Shown here: positions 1 through 7,702 of the stretch, in pieces | How the letters are laid out: every line of letters begins with the position of its first letter | Numbering within the stretch: the stretch's first letter is position 1 | Assembly (NCBI RefSeq): GCF_031202265.1 | Contig: NZ_CP100604.1 | Coordinates: 6,368,501 to 6,432,500 of the forward strand | DNA from: Bradyrhizobium sp. Ash2021 | GTDB taxonomy: Bacteria > Pseudomonadota > Alphaproteobacteria > Rhizobiales > Xanthobacteraceae | Direction of reading: 5' to 3' | DNA: 64,000 nucleotides | The notes under the pieces: model-generated | Seen by the model: the letters and a program-made list of their open reading frames with translations, nothing else | Database searches by the model: none | Told to the model about the DNA's origin: nothing | Translations under genes and position numbers: made by a program

Positions 1-68
1 ATGAAGAGAAGCTGATTGCAGCTGCAAAACGCCCGCAGGACGCCGGCGACGAGCGCAAATCGGCGTAA
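1..68 (+). CDS. Possible 3' end of an unidentified gene (partial)
   Basis: The frame that begins at base 3 is open from the window edge to a TAA at 66-68. It encodes a short charged tail (EEKLIAAAKRPQDAG... ending RKSA), which looks like an ordinary C-terminus. It is too short to identify and an open frame of this length can occur by chance in high-GC DNA. Confidence 0.3.
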   Translation, partial: EEKLIAAAKRPQDAGDERKSA

Positions 69-103
69 CGCCACAACAAGGCTGCTCGGCACGACCGAGG
101 CGT

Positions 104-122
104 GAACGGCAGTTCGCCGTTC
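104..122. terminator. Short hairpin, possible terminator
   Basis: GAACGGC and GCCGTTC can pair around a 5-base loop, between the possible tail ending at 68 and the decarboxylase ending at 136. There is no T-run on either side, so intrinsic termination is uncertain. Confidence 0.25.
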
Positions 123-135
123 CGCCCGAAATCGC

Positions 136-1647
136 CTACATTGCCAGCGGTGGAGATTGCTCCAATTCCGGCACTGCGCCGTCTTCGGAAGCTGAGCGCC
201 GCGCGCCAAATTCAAGCACCGCGGCGATCAGTGCATCGATATCGCGGGCCTCGGTGCGGTGATTGACGATAGCCGCACGTATGGCGAGTTCGCCATCGAG
301 GAGCGTCGTCGAGGGAGCCGCTATCCCGGATTCCTGAATGTCCATGACAATATCGCCATTGACCTTGTTGGTATCCGCGGCGCGGTAACGGAAGCAAACG
401 ATATTGAGCTGCACCGGCGCAAGCAGCTCCAGCCGCGGCTCAGCCAGCACACGGGACTCCAGATATCCGGCAAGCGCGCAGGTGCGCGTGATGACGGCTC
501 CCAACCGTTCAGTACCGAAGATTTTCAACGTGAACCAGGTCTTGAGCGCCCGAAAGCCCCGCGACAGATCGGGGCCGAGGTCACAAGGCCAGGGTGAGCC
601 CGCGGAAAGCCCCCGCGTCTCGCGGCGCAAATACGCCGCCGGCGACGAAAACGTGTCGCGATGCCGCTGGCCGTCGCGGACAATCAGGAAGCCGGCGTCA
701 TAGGGCACCTGCCCCCATTTGTGGAAATCAAGCGCGATCGAATCCGCGCTTTCTAGCCCGGCGAGCCGCGGCGCGAGCACCGGCGAGAGAATTCCGAGGG
801 CGCCAAAGGCGCCATCGACGTGAAACCAGAGCCCCTCTTCACGGCATAGCGCGCTCAACGCCACAAGATCATCGATGGCCCCGATGTCCACCGTCCCCGC
901 CGAGCCGACGACGAGGAAGGGATTCAATCCGGCCTCGCGGTCCAGCGCAATCCGGCACCGCAACGCGGCAACGTCGATGCGGTGGAATCGATCGACTTCG
1001 ATGCACCGCAACGCGTCGCTGCCGAAGCCGGCGATATCCATCGCCTTGGTGATGCACCCGTGTGCCGCCTTCGAAGTATAGGCCGTCAGCGCCGCGCGTT
1101 CGACGCCGCACTGCCGGACCGATTGTCCGAGTGCTGTCGTCCGCGCCACCAGCACCGCCATCAGATTTGCCATCGATGTGCCGGTGACGAAAATGCCGCT
1201 CGCCTCGCTCGGAAAGCTGAGCATCTGGCGGGTCCATTCCACGACCTGACGTTCGACCTCGATCGGAATGTGATCGCGTCCGCCGAGATTGGCGTTCAGT
1301 CCGGCAGCCAGCATCTCCGCCAGCATGCCGACGGCGGTACCGCCGCCATGCACCCATCCCATGAAGCCCGGATGAACATTGCCGGTCGCGTAGGGAACGA
1401 CGAAATCGGCGAACTCCCGATAGACATCTCCGAGCTCGGAAGCCTGACGCGGAAGCTCGGCGCGAAACCGCGCCCGAACCTCATCCGGTATCGGCTGCCA
1501 GACCGGGCGATCGCGAATGTTGGCGATGTAGTCGATCATGTCATCGAGCATGCGATGACCCTGTGCGCGAATCGCGTCCCAATCTTGCGGGTCGAGGGTG
1601 TGGCTCGACTCGGATTGCAGCAACGCTTCGCGCACCGTTTTTGTCAC
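136..1647 (-). CDS. PLP-dependent amino-acid decarboxylase (aromatic-L-amino-acid decarboxylase family)
   Basis: This is a 503-residue group II PLP decarboxylase, expected to be cytosolic and to release CO2 from an amino acid to give an amine. The HVDGAFG segment carries the PLP-pyridine Asp near residue 278, and DFHKW carries the Schiff-base Lys near 310. The sequence runs through the usual C-terminus of the family. The frame is open further upstream, but that part overlaps the preceding gene. A GTG at 1645-1647 overlaps that gene's TGA as GTGA, and residues after it match the family N-terminus, so I use it as the start. The overlap implies translational coupling to the ATP-grasp gene. The substrate cannot be read from sequence; aromatic amino acids are typical but glutamate-like or other substrates are possible. 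Confidence 0.85.
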   Translation of the reverse strand: MTKTVREALLQSESSHTLDPQDWDAIRAQGHRMLDDMIDYIANIRDRPVWQPIPDEVRARFRAELPRQASELGDVYREFADFVVPYATGNVHPGFMGWVHGGGTAVGMLAEMLAAGLNANLGGRDHIPIEVERQVVEWTRQMLSFPSEASGIFVTGTSMANLMAVLVARTTALGQSVRQCGVERAALTAYTSKAAHGCITKAMDIAGFGSDALRCIEVDRFHRIDVAALRCRIALDREAGLNPFLVVGSAGTVDIGAIDDLVALSALCREEGLWFHVDGAFGALGILSPVLAPRLAGLESADSIALDFHKWGQVPYDAGFLIVRDGQRHRDTFSSPAAYLRRETRGLSAGSPWPCDLGPDLSRGFRALKTWFTLKIFGTERLGAVITRTCALAGYLESRVLAEPRLELLAPVQLNIVCFRYRAADTNKVNGDIVMDIQESGIAAPSTTLLDGELAIRAAIVNHRTEARDIDALIAAVLEFGARRSASEDGAVPELEQSPPLAM

Positions 1648-2984
1648 GCGGCCTGCTCGCGGCCGGGCCGGGACCGGCGATACAACATCGCGGCGAACGC
1701 TTCGAAGATCTTGCGCATCTGCGGCGGCTTGTAGGGGAACAGATCCGGCGAATCCATGTTGTGCACGACGGCGGTATTGTCCGCTTCGAATATCAGCAAA
1801 TCCCCGCGCTTGTTTTCCGCACAGTCGATGGTGAAATAGTCGAGCCGTACCCGCTCCGCCATTGCGGCCAGCGCGTCTTGATGGCGAACCGCGAAGGCGG
1901 TTTCGAAGTCGCGCATGAAGCTCTCTTCTTCGAGCCGCTTGCTGGCGCTGAATGCCATGTTCGCGTTCAGGTACCAGATATCCCACCGGTCTGCGATCGC
2001 CATGTGGCAGGCGTACGCGCGGCCATCGATGACAACTATTCGATATTTGCGAAACAGACCGTCATCATTGGCGTAATCGACGAAGCGGGAGACGAAAAAT
2101 TCCTGCTCGGCTCTTTCGGCAAGATATCGGTCGATCGCAGCCGGCCCGTCAATCCTGGCCAGCCCGACGCCGGCATGCGAACCACGCGGCCGGACGATCA
2201 ACGGAAACCGGAGTTCCGGCGCAACACCGGCAAGCAGAAGATCCGACTTGGGATCCGGCTTGATATTCGGCCTGGACGCGTCCGATAACTGCGCGCGGGT
2301 CACAGATACGGTTGCGGGAATATCGAGTCCTTTGATCCCGCGCAGCAAATTATGCAATTTGTCACGGTCCAGATTTGCAACGAGGCGCGGTGGATTGAGC
2401 ATCGGCCGCGGCCAGCCAGCCGCCGCCTGATCGATGATGCGGAGCGCATCGCGGCATTCTTCCGAGTCGGAAGCGATCACGATCGCAATGTCATGATCGG
2501 GCAGCGGTACCGGCAGCGGGACTCCGGCCACGACATAAAGCGTCAGCAACTCGATCGCGGAGTCCTCGAGCAGGAATTCGATGGGCGTGTTGCCGCCCAT
2601 GTCGATCGAGGCCGCCAGGGCGAGGACGCGCAGTTTCGGCTGTTCGGCCGCGCATGGCGACCGGAACAACTGGTGAAACGCAAGCACTTCTGCCTGGATG
2701 GCCAGTCCCGTCGGCTTGTCGCCGAGCAGTTGCGCGATCAGCGACAGGTCGAGCCCCTCACCGGCGTCGGCGGTTCCGCCGGCAACCTTCGAAATCAGCT
2801 CATCCCGCAACGGGCGAAGATCGGTCCCGTTAAATGCCATCGTCGTGAGCCTGGCAAATCCGATCCGGTCCGCGCACGGCAGCTTGGCGGTCGCGATCGG
2901 CGCTTCGAAATCAGGCTGCATGTCGCAACTCCAGGGATGGACAACAATCGCGGCGCGTCCAACAAGGCCAGGCATGTACCGCAT
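1644..2984 (-). CDS. ATP-grasp ligase-like protein (RimK/glutathione-synthetase superfamily)
   Basis: A 446-residue protein. The C-terminal half looks like an ATP-grasp fold: a phosphate-binding segment FPLIVRPRGSHAGVGL, then a KYRIVVIDG strand, and a metal-binding end at IFEADNTAVVHN. The N-terminal half (about residues 50-200) has no obvious catalytic motif and resembles the extra N-terminal domain seen in some rhizobial RimK-like proteins. ATP-grasp enzymes join a carboxylate to an amine or thiol using ATP. It starts 37 bases after the glycosyltransferase gene and shares GTGA with the decarboxylase, so the three genes probably form one transcript. An internal Met (MQPDF) could also be the start. 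The idea that it ligates the amine made by the decarboxylase is inference. Confidence 0.7.
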   Translation of the reverse strand: MRYMPGLVGRAAIVVHPWSCDMQPDFEAPIATAKLPCADRIGFARLTTMAFNGTDLRPLRDELISKVAGGTADAGEGLDLSLIAQLLGDKPTGLAIQAEVLAFHQLFRSPCAAEQPKLRVLALAASIDMGGNTPIEFLLEDSAIELLTLYVVAGVPLPVPLPDHDIAIVIASDSEECRDALRIIDQAAAGWPRPMLNPPRLVANLDRDKLHNLLRGIKGLDIPATVSVTRAQLSDASRPNIKPDPKSDLLLAGVAPELRFPLIVRPRGSHAGVGLARIDGPAAIDRYLAERAEQEFFVSRFVDYANDDGLFRKYRIVVIDGRAYACHMAIADRWDIWYLNANMAFSASKRLEEESFMRDFETAFAVRHQDALAAMAERVRLDYFTIDCAENKRGDLLIFEADNTAVVHNMDSPDLFPYKPPQMRKIFEAFAAMLYRRSRPGREQAA

Positions 2985-3021
2985 GCAAACGGAACCTGCA
3001 GAGCGGCGGCGTCAATGTCAC

Positions 3022-3801
3022 TCACGCAGCTTTCGGCGCGGCTGCAGCCGTTGCAAATTGCGAGGAGAGATCGCCATGAAACACGGACGGACCGACGTGA
3101 TCGAGGCGGCTTTCGAGATCAGCCCAGATTTCGCCGCCGATATCCGTCCAGCGTTTGCAGAAGGCGAAATCCTCGCTGAGGTAAGTCCCGGTGTTCGGAT
3201 CGATCATGCACTCGAACAATGCAAAGCGGTTGGGGCTTCCGGCGAGGGCGTCGGCAGAATGTTCGCGGAAAAACTGCAGCGATGCGTAGGCCGGATGTTC
3301 GCACATCCGTTCCAGAACGTGCCGCCTGATCATCAGGAAACCGGTTCCGGCGTAGCGCACCCGCGTAAAGCCGTTGACGACGACGACCTGGTCCGGATCG
3401 TCGAACTCGAGCACGTAATCCAGCGCCGCCGACGGCGCTTTCGACGGATTGGAATGCAGCGCCCGCTTTGCCTTGTCCCAGTTGACCCGCTTGATCGGAT
3501 AAATGCCGGCCACCACATCCGCGCCGGATTCGATCAGCCGAAACACCTGGTTGGGGGTAAAGCCGATATCGGCGTCCACGAACAGGAAATGGGTTGCGGC
3601 GGGATCGTCGAGGAACATCGTCACCAGGTTGGCCCGCGCCCGCGTAATCAGCGCGTCGCCATCCCGCATCAGGACCTTGAGGTCGATGTTTGATTTGGAG
3701 CGCACCGCCCGCTGCAGCTGAAAAATCGAGCTGGCATAGATACTTGAGACCTGCCCGCCGAAGCAGGGCGTCGCCACCACGAGGTGAAACTGTTCGTTCA
3801 T
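3022..3801 (-). CDS. GT-A-like glycosyltransferase
   Basis: A 259-residue soluble protein. It opens with a beta strand typical of nucleotide-diphospho-sugar transferases (HLVVATPCFGG), has an RARANLV segment, and a FVDADIGF motif whose DxD (about residues 76-78) would bind the metal and the sugar nucleotide. An SEDFAFCKRW segment provides the acidic pair near the acceptor site. I chose the ATG at 3799-3801 because GGAG lies seven bases before it; an earlier in-frame Met lacks this. No signal peptide or membrane segment. It begins 84 bases past flgL and leads the ATP-grasp and decarboxylase genes. Donor and acceptor are unknown; a role in modifying a flagellar or surface component is possible from position only. 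Confidence 0.7.
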   Translation of the reverse strand: MNEQFHLVVATPCFGGQVSSIYASSIFQLQRAVRSKSNIDLKVLMRDGDALITRARANLVTMFLDDPAATHFLFVDADIGFTPNQVFRLIESGADVVAGIYPIKRVNWDKAKRALHSNPSKAPSAALDYVLEFDDPDQVVVVNGFTRVRYAGTGFLMIRRHVLERMCEHPAYASLQFFREHSADALAGSPNRFALFECMIDPNTGTYLSEDFAFCKRWTDIGGEIWADLESRLDHVGPSVFHGDLSSQFATAAAAPKAA

Positions 3802-3885
3802 GATTAGCTCCGACGCGGCTGACACGGCCTGCAGTTCTGAACAAACGTTAAATAGACGTGGTTAACGAAAGGCTAATGACCGCGG

Positions 3886-5769
3886 TTAGCCGACCGGAAG
3901 ATACTTCGTCAGGGTGAGCTGGGAGAGCATCGACGTCGTCTGATAGGAAGCCTGCAGGCTGGTCTGGAGTGCGAGGACCTCGCTCGCCACCTGATCAGGC
4001 GAAACGGTCTCGGCCTGGTCAACGATACTCTGCAGCATCGCCTGACTTTGCTTTTGCCGACTCGTCGCATTTTTCATCGTCATCTGCGCCGCGGCAAAAT
4101 CCGCCTGAATGTCCTGGATCGTTTGCGTACCCGGATGCGACGTCAGACCTTGCGCCACCCGCTGGCTCAGCGCCAGAATCTGCCCCGCGGAATTTGTCCC
4201 CGCAGGCGGAGCAGAGAACGCTGAAAAAACCGCCAGGGTTTGAAGCTGCGAACGAATCGCGGATTCATTGGCCTGCGCCCCGTATTGAACGGTCACCGAC
4301 TGATCGATCCGCGCGGTCGACGATGCGCGCGCTGAAGCCAGCGGCCCTGGATTGCCGGTGTACCAGGATACGGTATTTGCCGGCGTACCGCTGACAAACG
4401 AGGTGGCGGAGCCCAGTGGCGAGCCACTGACGCGCAGCGGCGGCTTGATCGCCGTCACCGTGGGGCCGAGTCCGAGCGCCGCAAATGCGGCCGGGTTCGA
4501 ACTCGTGACCGAAAGGCTCGCGGCATCGTCGGTGTGCAGCGTGACCACACCGCCGCTGACGTTCGACGGGGTCGAGGTGCCCGTGATCGAATCGATTTTC
4601 GTCAAGAGTGTCTGGACGCTGTCGGTGACGTTGAGCTGGTTTCCGGTCGCGCCGGCAGCGACGAAAGTGATCGGTGTGCCGTTGACGGTGATGGTGTCGC
4701 CAGCTGCGAAGCTGGTAGCCAGCGAGTCCGTACCCGCGACACCGGATAACAGCGTCGCGCCGGTGATCGGCGCAGGAACAGCCGCCTGGTTGTGGGCCAC
4801 GGTTCCGGCAGCGGTTCCAGTCGTGTTGAAAAAATCGTTGCCCGCCTCGACGGCCGAAGCGGCCACCAGCGATGTATTGGCAAGCGTGCCGATCGCCGTG
4901 GTCAGCGCCGCGTTCAGGTTGGCAGCGGTCGCCGCCGGCGTCGTGCCGATGGCGAAGCTCCCGGTCGGCAGCGGCGTTGCGCTCGAGGCGGTGAGCTGAA
5001 TCGATTCGGTCGTACCGTCCGGCAGATTAAACTTGAAGCTGACCTGATCGCCGTTGTTTGGGTTGGTCGCGCCGAGATTGATCGAAACGCCGTTCGGCGA
5101 TCCGCCGGGACCGGTGACGGTCGCGCCGGTCAGCGAGGACGACACCGCGTTCAGCTTCAGGCCGAACGGCGAGCCTGCGACGTCCTCCGCCACTTGAACC
5201 GAGCTCGGCGTCGGCGAAGAAATAACGAGACGACCGAGGCCGTTGGTACCGAGATCCGCTTGCCTCCGCTCGGAGGTCACCTGCTTCAACCCGGCCTGGG
5301 TGGTGGTTCCGTTGAGAATGGTATCGATCGAGGCAACGGACGGCGTATTGATGGCGCTGCCCGAAAACAGGTAGCGATCACCCGCCTGGGTATTCAGAAT
5401 ACCCAGCATCGAAGTCAGTTGAGAGCTGGCGGTCTGCTGCGCGATGGTCTGGCCCGCGCTGTTTAGCGCCTGCGACGAACTGTTCGCGCTGTTTTGAACC
5501 GTGGTTCCGATGTCGACCATCGCCTGCAGGGCCGTGTTGGCGACGCCGATGTTGGTGTTGATGTTGCTCATCGTGTCGGAGAAGGCGGAAATGTTGGCCA
5601 ATTGCGACCGGGCGGCGATCGCGAATCCCTCGTTGACCCCCATGCCTGCATAGGACGTCGACTTTTTCCCGGTCGTCAGCTGCGACTGCAGCATCGTCAG
5701 CTGATTTTTGAGATCAACTATCGACTGGTTGAGAACGGAACTGCCGAAACTGACGCTGTTGATTGCCAT
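3886..5769 (-). CDS. flgL: Flagellar hook-associated protein 3, hook-filament junction
   Basis: A 627-residue flagellin-like protein. Residues 1-140 have the conserved N-terminal helical region (SQLTTGKKSTSYAGMG), and the last 100 residues form the matching C-terminal helices. It is much longer than the enteric FlgL of about 317 residues because of a large central insertion. Residues 340-434 hold a FAAGDTITVNG-type domain that also occurs in FlgE of this window. It sits third after flgE and flgK, ten bases past flgK, so it is probably the last flagellar gene of the transcript. FlgL is exported by the flagellar type III system and joins the hook-FlgK junction to the filament. Flagellin itself is less likely given the gene order. 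Confidence 0.85.
   Translation of the reverse strand: MAINSVSFGSSVLNQSIVDLKNQLTMLQSQLTTGKKSTSYAGMGVNEGFAIAARSQLANISAFSDTMSNINTNIGVANTALQAMVDIGTTVQNSANSSSQALNSAGQTIAQQTASSQLTSMLGILNTQAGDRYLFSGSAINTPSVASIDTILNGTTTQAGLKQVTSERRQADLGTNGLGRLVISSPTPSSVQVAEDVAGSPFGLKLNAVSSSLTGATVTGPGGSPNGVSINLGATNPNNGDQVSFKFNLPDGTTESIQLTASSATPLPTGSFAIGTTPAATAANLNAALTTAIGTLANTSLVAASAVEAGNDFFNTTGTAAGTVAHNQAAVPAPITGATLLSGVAGTDSLATSFAAGDTITVNGTPITFVAAGATGNQLNVTDSVQTLLTKIDSITGTSTPSNVSGGVVTLHTDDAASLSVTSSNPAAFAALGLGPTVTAIKPPLRVSGSPLGSATSFVSGTPANTVSWYTGNPGPLASARASSTARIDQSVTVQYGAQANESAIRSQLQTLAVFSAFSAPPAGTNSAGQILALSQRVAQGLTSHPGTQTIQDIQADFAAAQMTMKNATSRQKQSQAMLQSIVDQAETVSPDQVASEVLALQTSLQASYQTTSMLSQLTLTKYLPVG
4468..4752 (-). repeat. 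FlgL copy of a shared 95-residue insertion domain
   Basis: FlgL residues 340-434. The domain starts LLSGVAGTDSL, continues FAAGDTITVNGT, DSVQTLLTKI, GGVVTLHT, and ends AFAALGL. The same order of motifs occurs in FlgE (8513-8806). It resembles flagellin hook-IN-type repeats. Confidence 0.7.
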
Positions 5770-5779
5770 GTCGATCGCC

Positions 5780-7657
5780 TTACAACTGGACTTGCATCAA
5801 GGTGGACATCATGGTCTGAACCACAGACATCACGTGAGCATTGGCCGCGTAGGAATTCTGCAAAGCGATCAAATTGGCCACCTCGGTATCGATATTGACC
5901 CCGGAAGTGGCTTTCATTTTCTGTTGCAACGTGTTGACGACGACGTCCTGCCCCTGCTGAAGCTGCGTCGCCGAGGTGGATGCATTGCTCTGCAGGCTCA
6001 GGAACTGCTGCATGAAACCTGACAGCGTCCCCTTGAACGGCGTCGCGACCGTGCCAAGCCCGGTCTGCGGCGAGTAGGTGAACGTGCCCGACGTCAGCTG
6101 GGAATACAGAAAATCCGAACGCGTCGTATCGCCGGCGGGCGTCGTGGGTGAAGTATTGTAGACCGTGAACTTCGACGGATCGGCGAGCAGCGCGGCATTG
6201 ACCGTGATCCGTCCAGCCAATCCCAGTTGTTGCGGGGCCTGCGCCGTGATCGCCCCGGTGTACAATGCATTCCCGTCGGTAAACAACGGAAGTTGCGGAC
6301 CACCGCTCGCAAGCGACGAAACCGTAGTGGTAACCGACGCCGCGTTAACGGCCGCCGTGGCGGTGCCGTTGTCGAGCACCCGCAAGGTAGACCCGGCCGG
6401 ATTCGAAAACTGCAGATTGGAGCTACCGAGCGCAGCGTTCAGTTGCGCAACGACCGAGGCCATTCCGCCGGTAAAATTGACGCCGATCACCGGATTGTTC
6501 GGATTGCCCCCGACGTTCGACAGGGGAAGTGCTGCGGGATCATCGACCCGCACGATCGACACCTGATGCTGGGTGTTGGTCGTCGTGTCGGTATAGGTGA
6601 GGTTGATCGTATTGCCGGGCAGTACGTTCGAGAGGTCGAGATCGAAACCGGCCTTGGGGGCAAGAGCGGCCGGAGCGGCCGTCCCGGCGGTGGTCTTGTT
6701 CGACAGCGCGCTGGCCAACGATGCCGCGAGCTGATCGACCTGGGCCTGCGCCTGCACCAGCGTCTTGTCCCGCAACGTGACGTCGGCGGCGATCTGACCG
6801 GAGATGATCGAGCCCGTCCCGATCATGTCCGTGACAGCGCCGTTCGCGAGCTTGATCGAGATCGTGCCGACGGATGAATTTGCCGGATTGGCATTCCATT
6901 GCGAGTTGGCGTTCAGCGTACCCTGCGAATTGAAACTGAGCGTGGAGGCCTGAGCGCCGACCAGTTCGACACCGTTCGTGGTGTAGATGGTCGCCTGATT
7001 GTTTCCATTGGTGGAGACGCGGATATCCATCAGCTGCGACAGCTTGTCTATCGCCTGGTCGCGTTGATCCATCAGGGTGGCCGCCGTGGGATCGGTTGCG
7101 CTCATTCCCTGCAGCTGGACGTTCAGATGCGCGATCTGGGTCATGGCCGTATTGGCCTGCCCCACCGAAATGTTGATGTCCTGCTCGGCATTGGAACGCA
7201 GGGTTTGAATACCCTGCGTCGTTACATTCAGTTGCTGCGCCAGCGCCTGCGCCGCCGTCGCAGCCGAGATTTGTGACGATGAACTTCCCGACGTCGTCGA
7301 AAGCGATTGAAGCGCCGTCGTAAAATTGGAAAATGCGGTTTCGAGCGTCCCGGCATCTCCGGGCGTTCCATAGACGGATTGCAGTTGGGTCAGGACACTC
7401 GCCATCTGGTCGGCATAAGCGCCGCCGGACGTCTCCGATCGCAATTGGCTCTGAACGAATTGATCGAGTTGGCGGGACACGCCGGTGACGTTGACGCCCG
7501 CGCCGAAGTCGCCGCTCAGGGTCTGGACCTGATTGACGCTTTTGGCGACATAGCCAGGCGTCTGGGTGTTGGCGATATTCGACGACGTGATCGAAAGCGC
7601 GGCCTGGTTCGCACGCAAACCAGACATTGCAGTGGCGAGGGCCGAACTCAAACTCAT
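5780..7657 (-). CDS. flgK: Flagellar hook-associated protein 1
   Basis: A 625-residue protein. The N-terminus (MSLSSALATAMSGLRANQAA, then NIANTQTPGYV) is the conserved FlgK/FlgE axial-protein motif. The C-terminus (VNIDTEVANLIALQNSYAAN...) is the FlgK-type helix that pairs with it inside the filament. FlgK caps the hook and connects it with FlgL. The gene follows flgE by 45 bases and precedes flgL by ten, consistent with one transcript. Length is close to the family's usual 550-650. There is no signal peptide, as expected for export through the flagellar apparatus. Confidence 0.92.
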   Translation of the reverse strand: MSLSSALATAMSGLRANQAALSITSSNIANTQTPGYVAKSVNQVQTLSGDFGAGVNVTGVSRQLDQFVQSQLRSETSGGAYADQMASVLTQLQSVYGTPGDAGTLETAFSNFTTALQSLSTTSGSSSSQISAATAAQALAQQLNVTTQGIQTLRSNAEQDINISVGQANTAMTQIAHLNVQLQGMSATDPTAATLMDQRDQAIDKLSQLMDIRVSTNGNNQATIYTTNGVELVGAQASTLSFNSQGTLNANSQWNANPANSSVGTISIKLANGAVTDMIGTGSIISGQIAADVTLRDKTLVQAQAQVDQLAASLASALSNKTTAGTAAPAALAPKAGFDLDLSNVLPGNTINLTYTDTTTNTQHQVSIVRVDDPAALPLSNVGGNPNNPVIGVNFTGGMASVVAQLNAALGSSNLQFSNPAGSTLRVLDNGTATAAVNAASVTTTVSSLASGGPQLPLFTDGNALYTGAITAQAPQQLGLAGRITVNAALLADPSKFTVYNTSPTTPAGDTTRSDFLYSQLTSGTFTYSPQTGLGTVATPFKGTLSGFMQQFLSLQSNASTSATQLQQGQDVVVNTLQQKMKATSGVNIDTEVANLIALQNSYAANAHVMSVVQTMMSTLMQVQL

Positions 7658-7702
7658 CTTAGCCGCCTCGGATCAAACAAGCTGACGTGTTGCCAGCGAC
7701 CA

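Noticed and set aside
1648..1986. The 113-codon upstream extension of the decarboxylase frame
   Set aside because: It lies inside the ATP-grasp gene, is Arg-rich shadow sequence and does not match the family; GTG at 1645-1647 fits better.
3840..3885. TTAA boxes between flgL and the glycosyltransferase as a CtrA site
   Set aside because: The spacing between TTAA boxes is ten, not seven, so the motif is not met.
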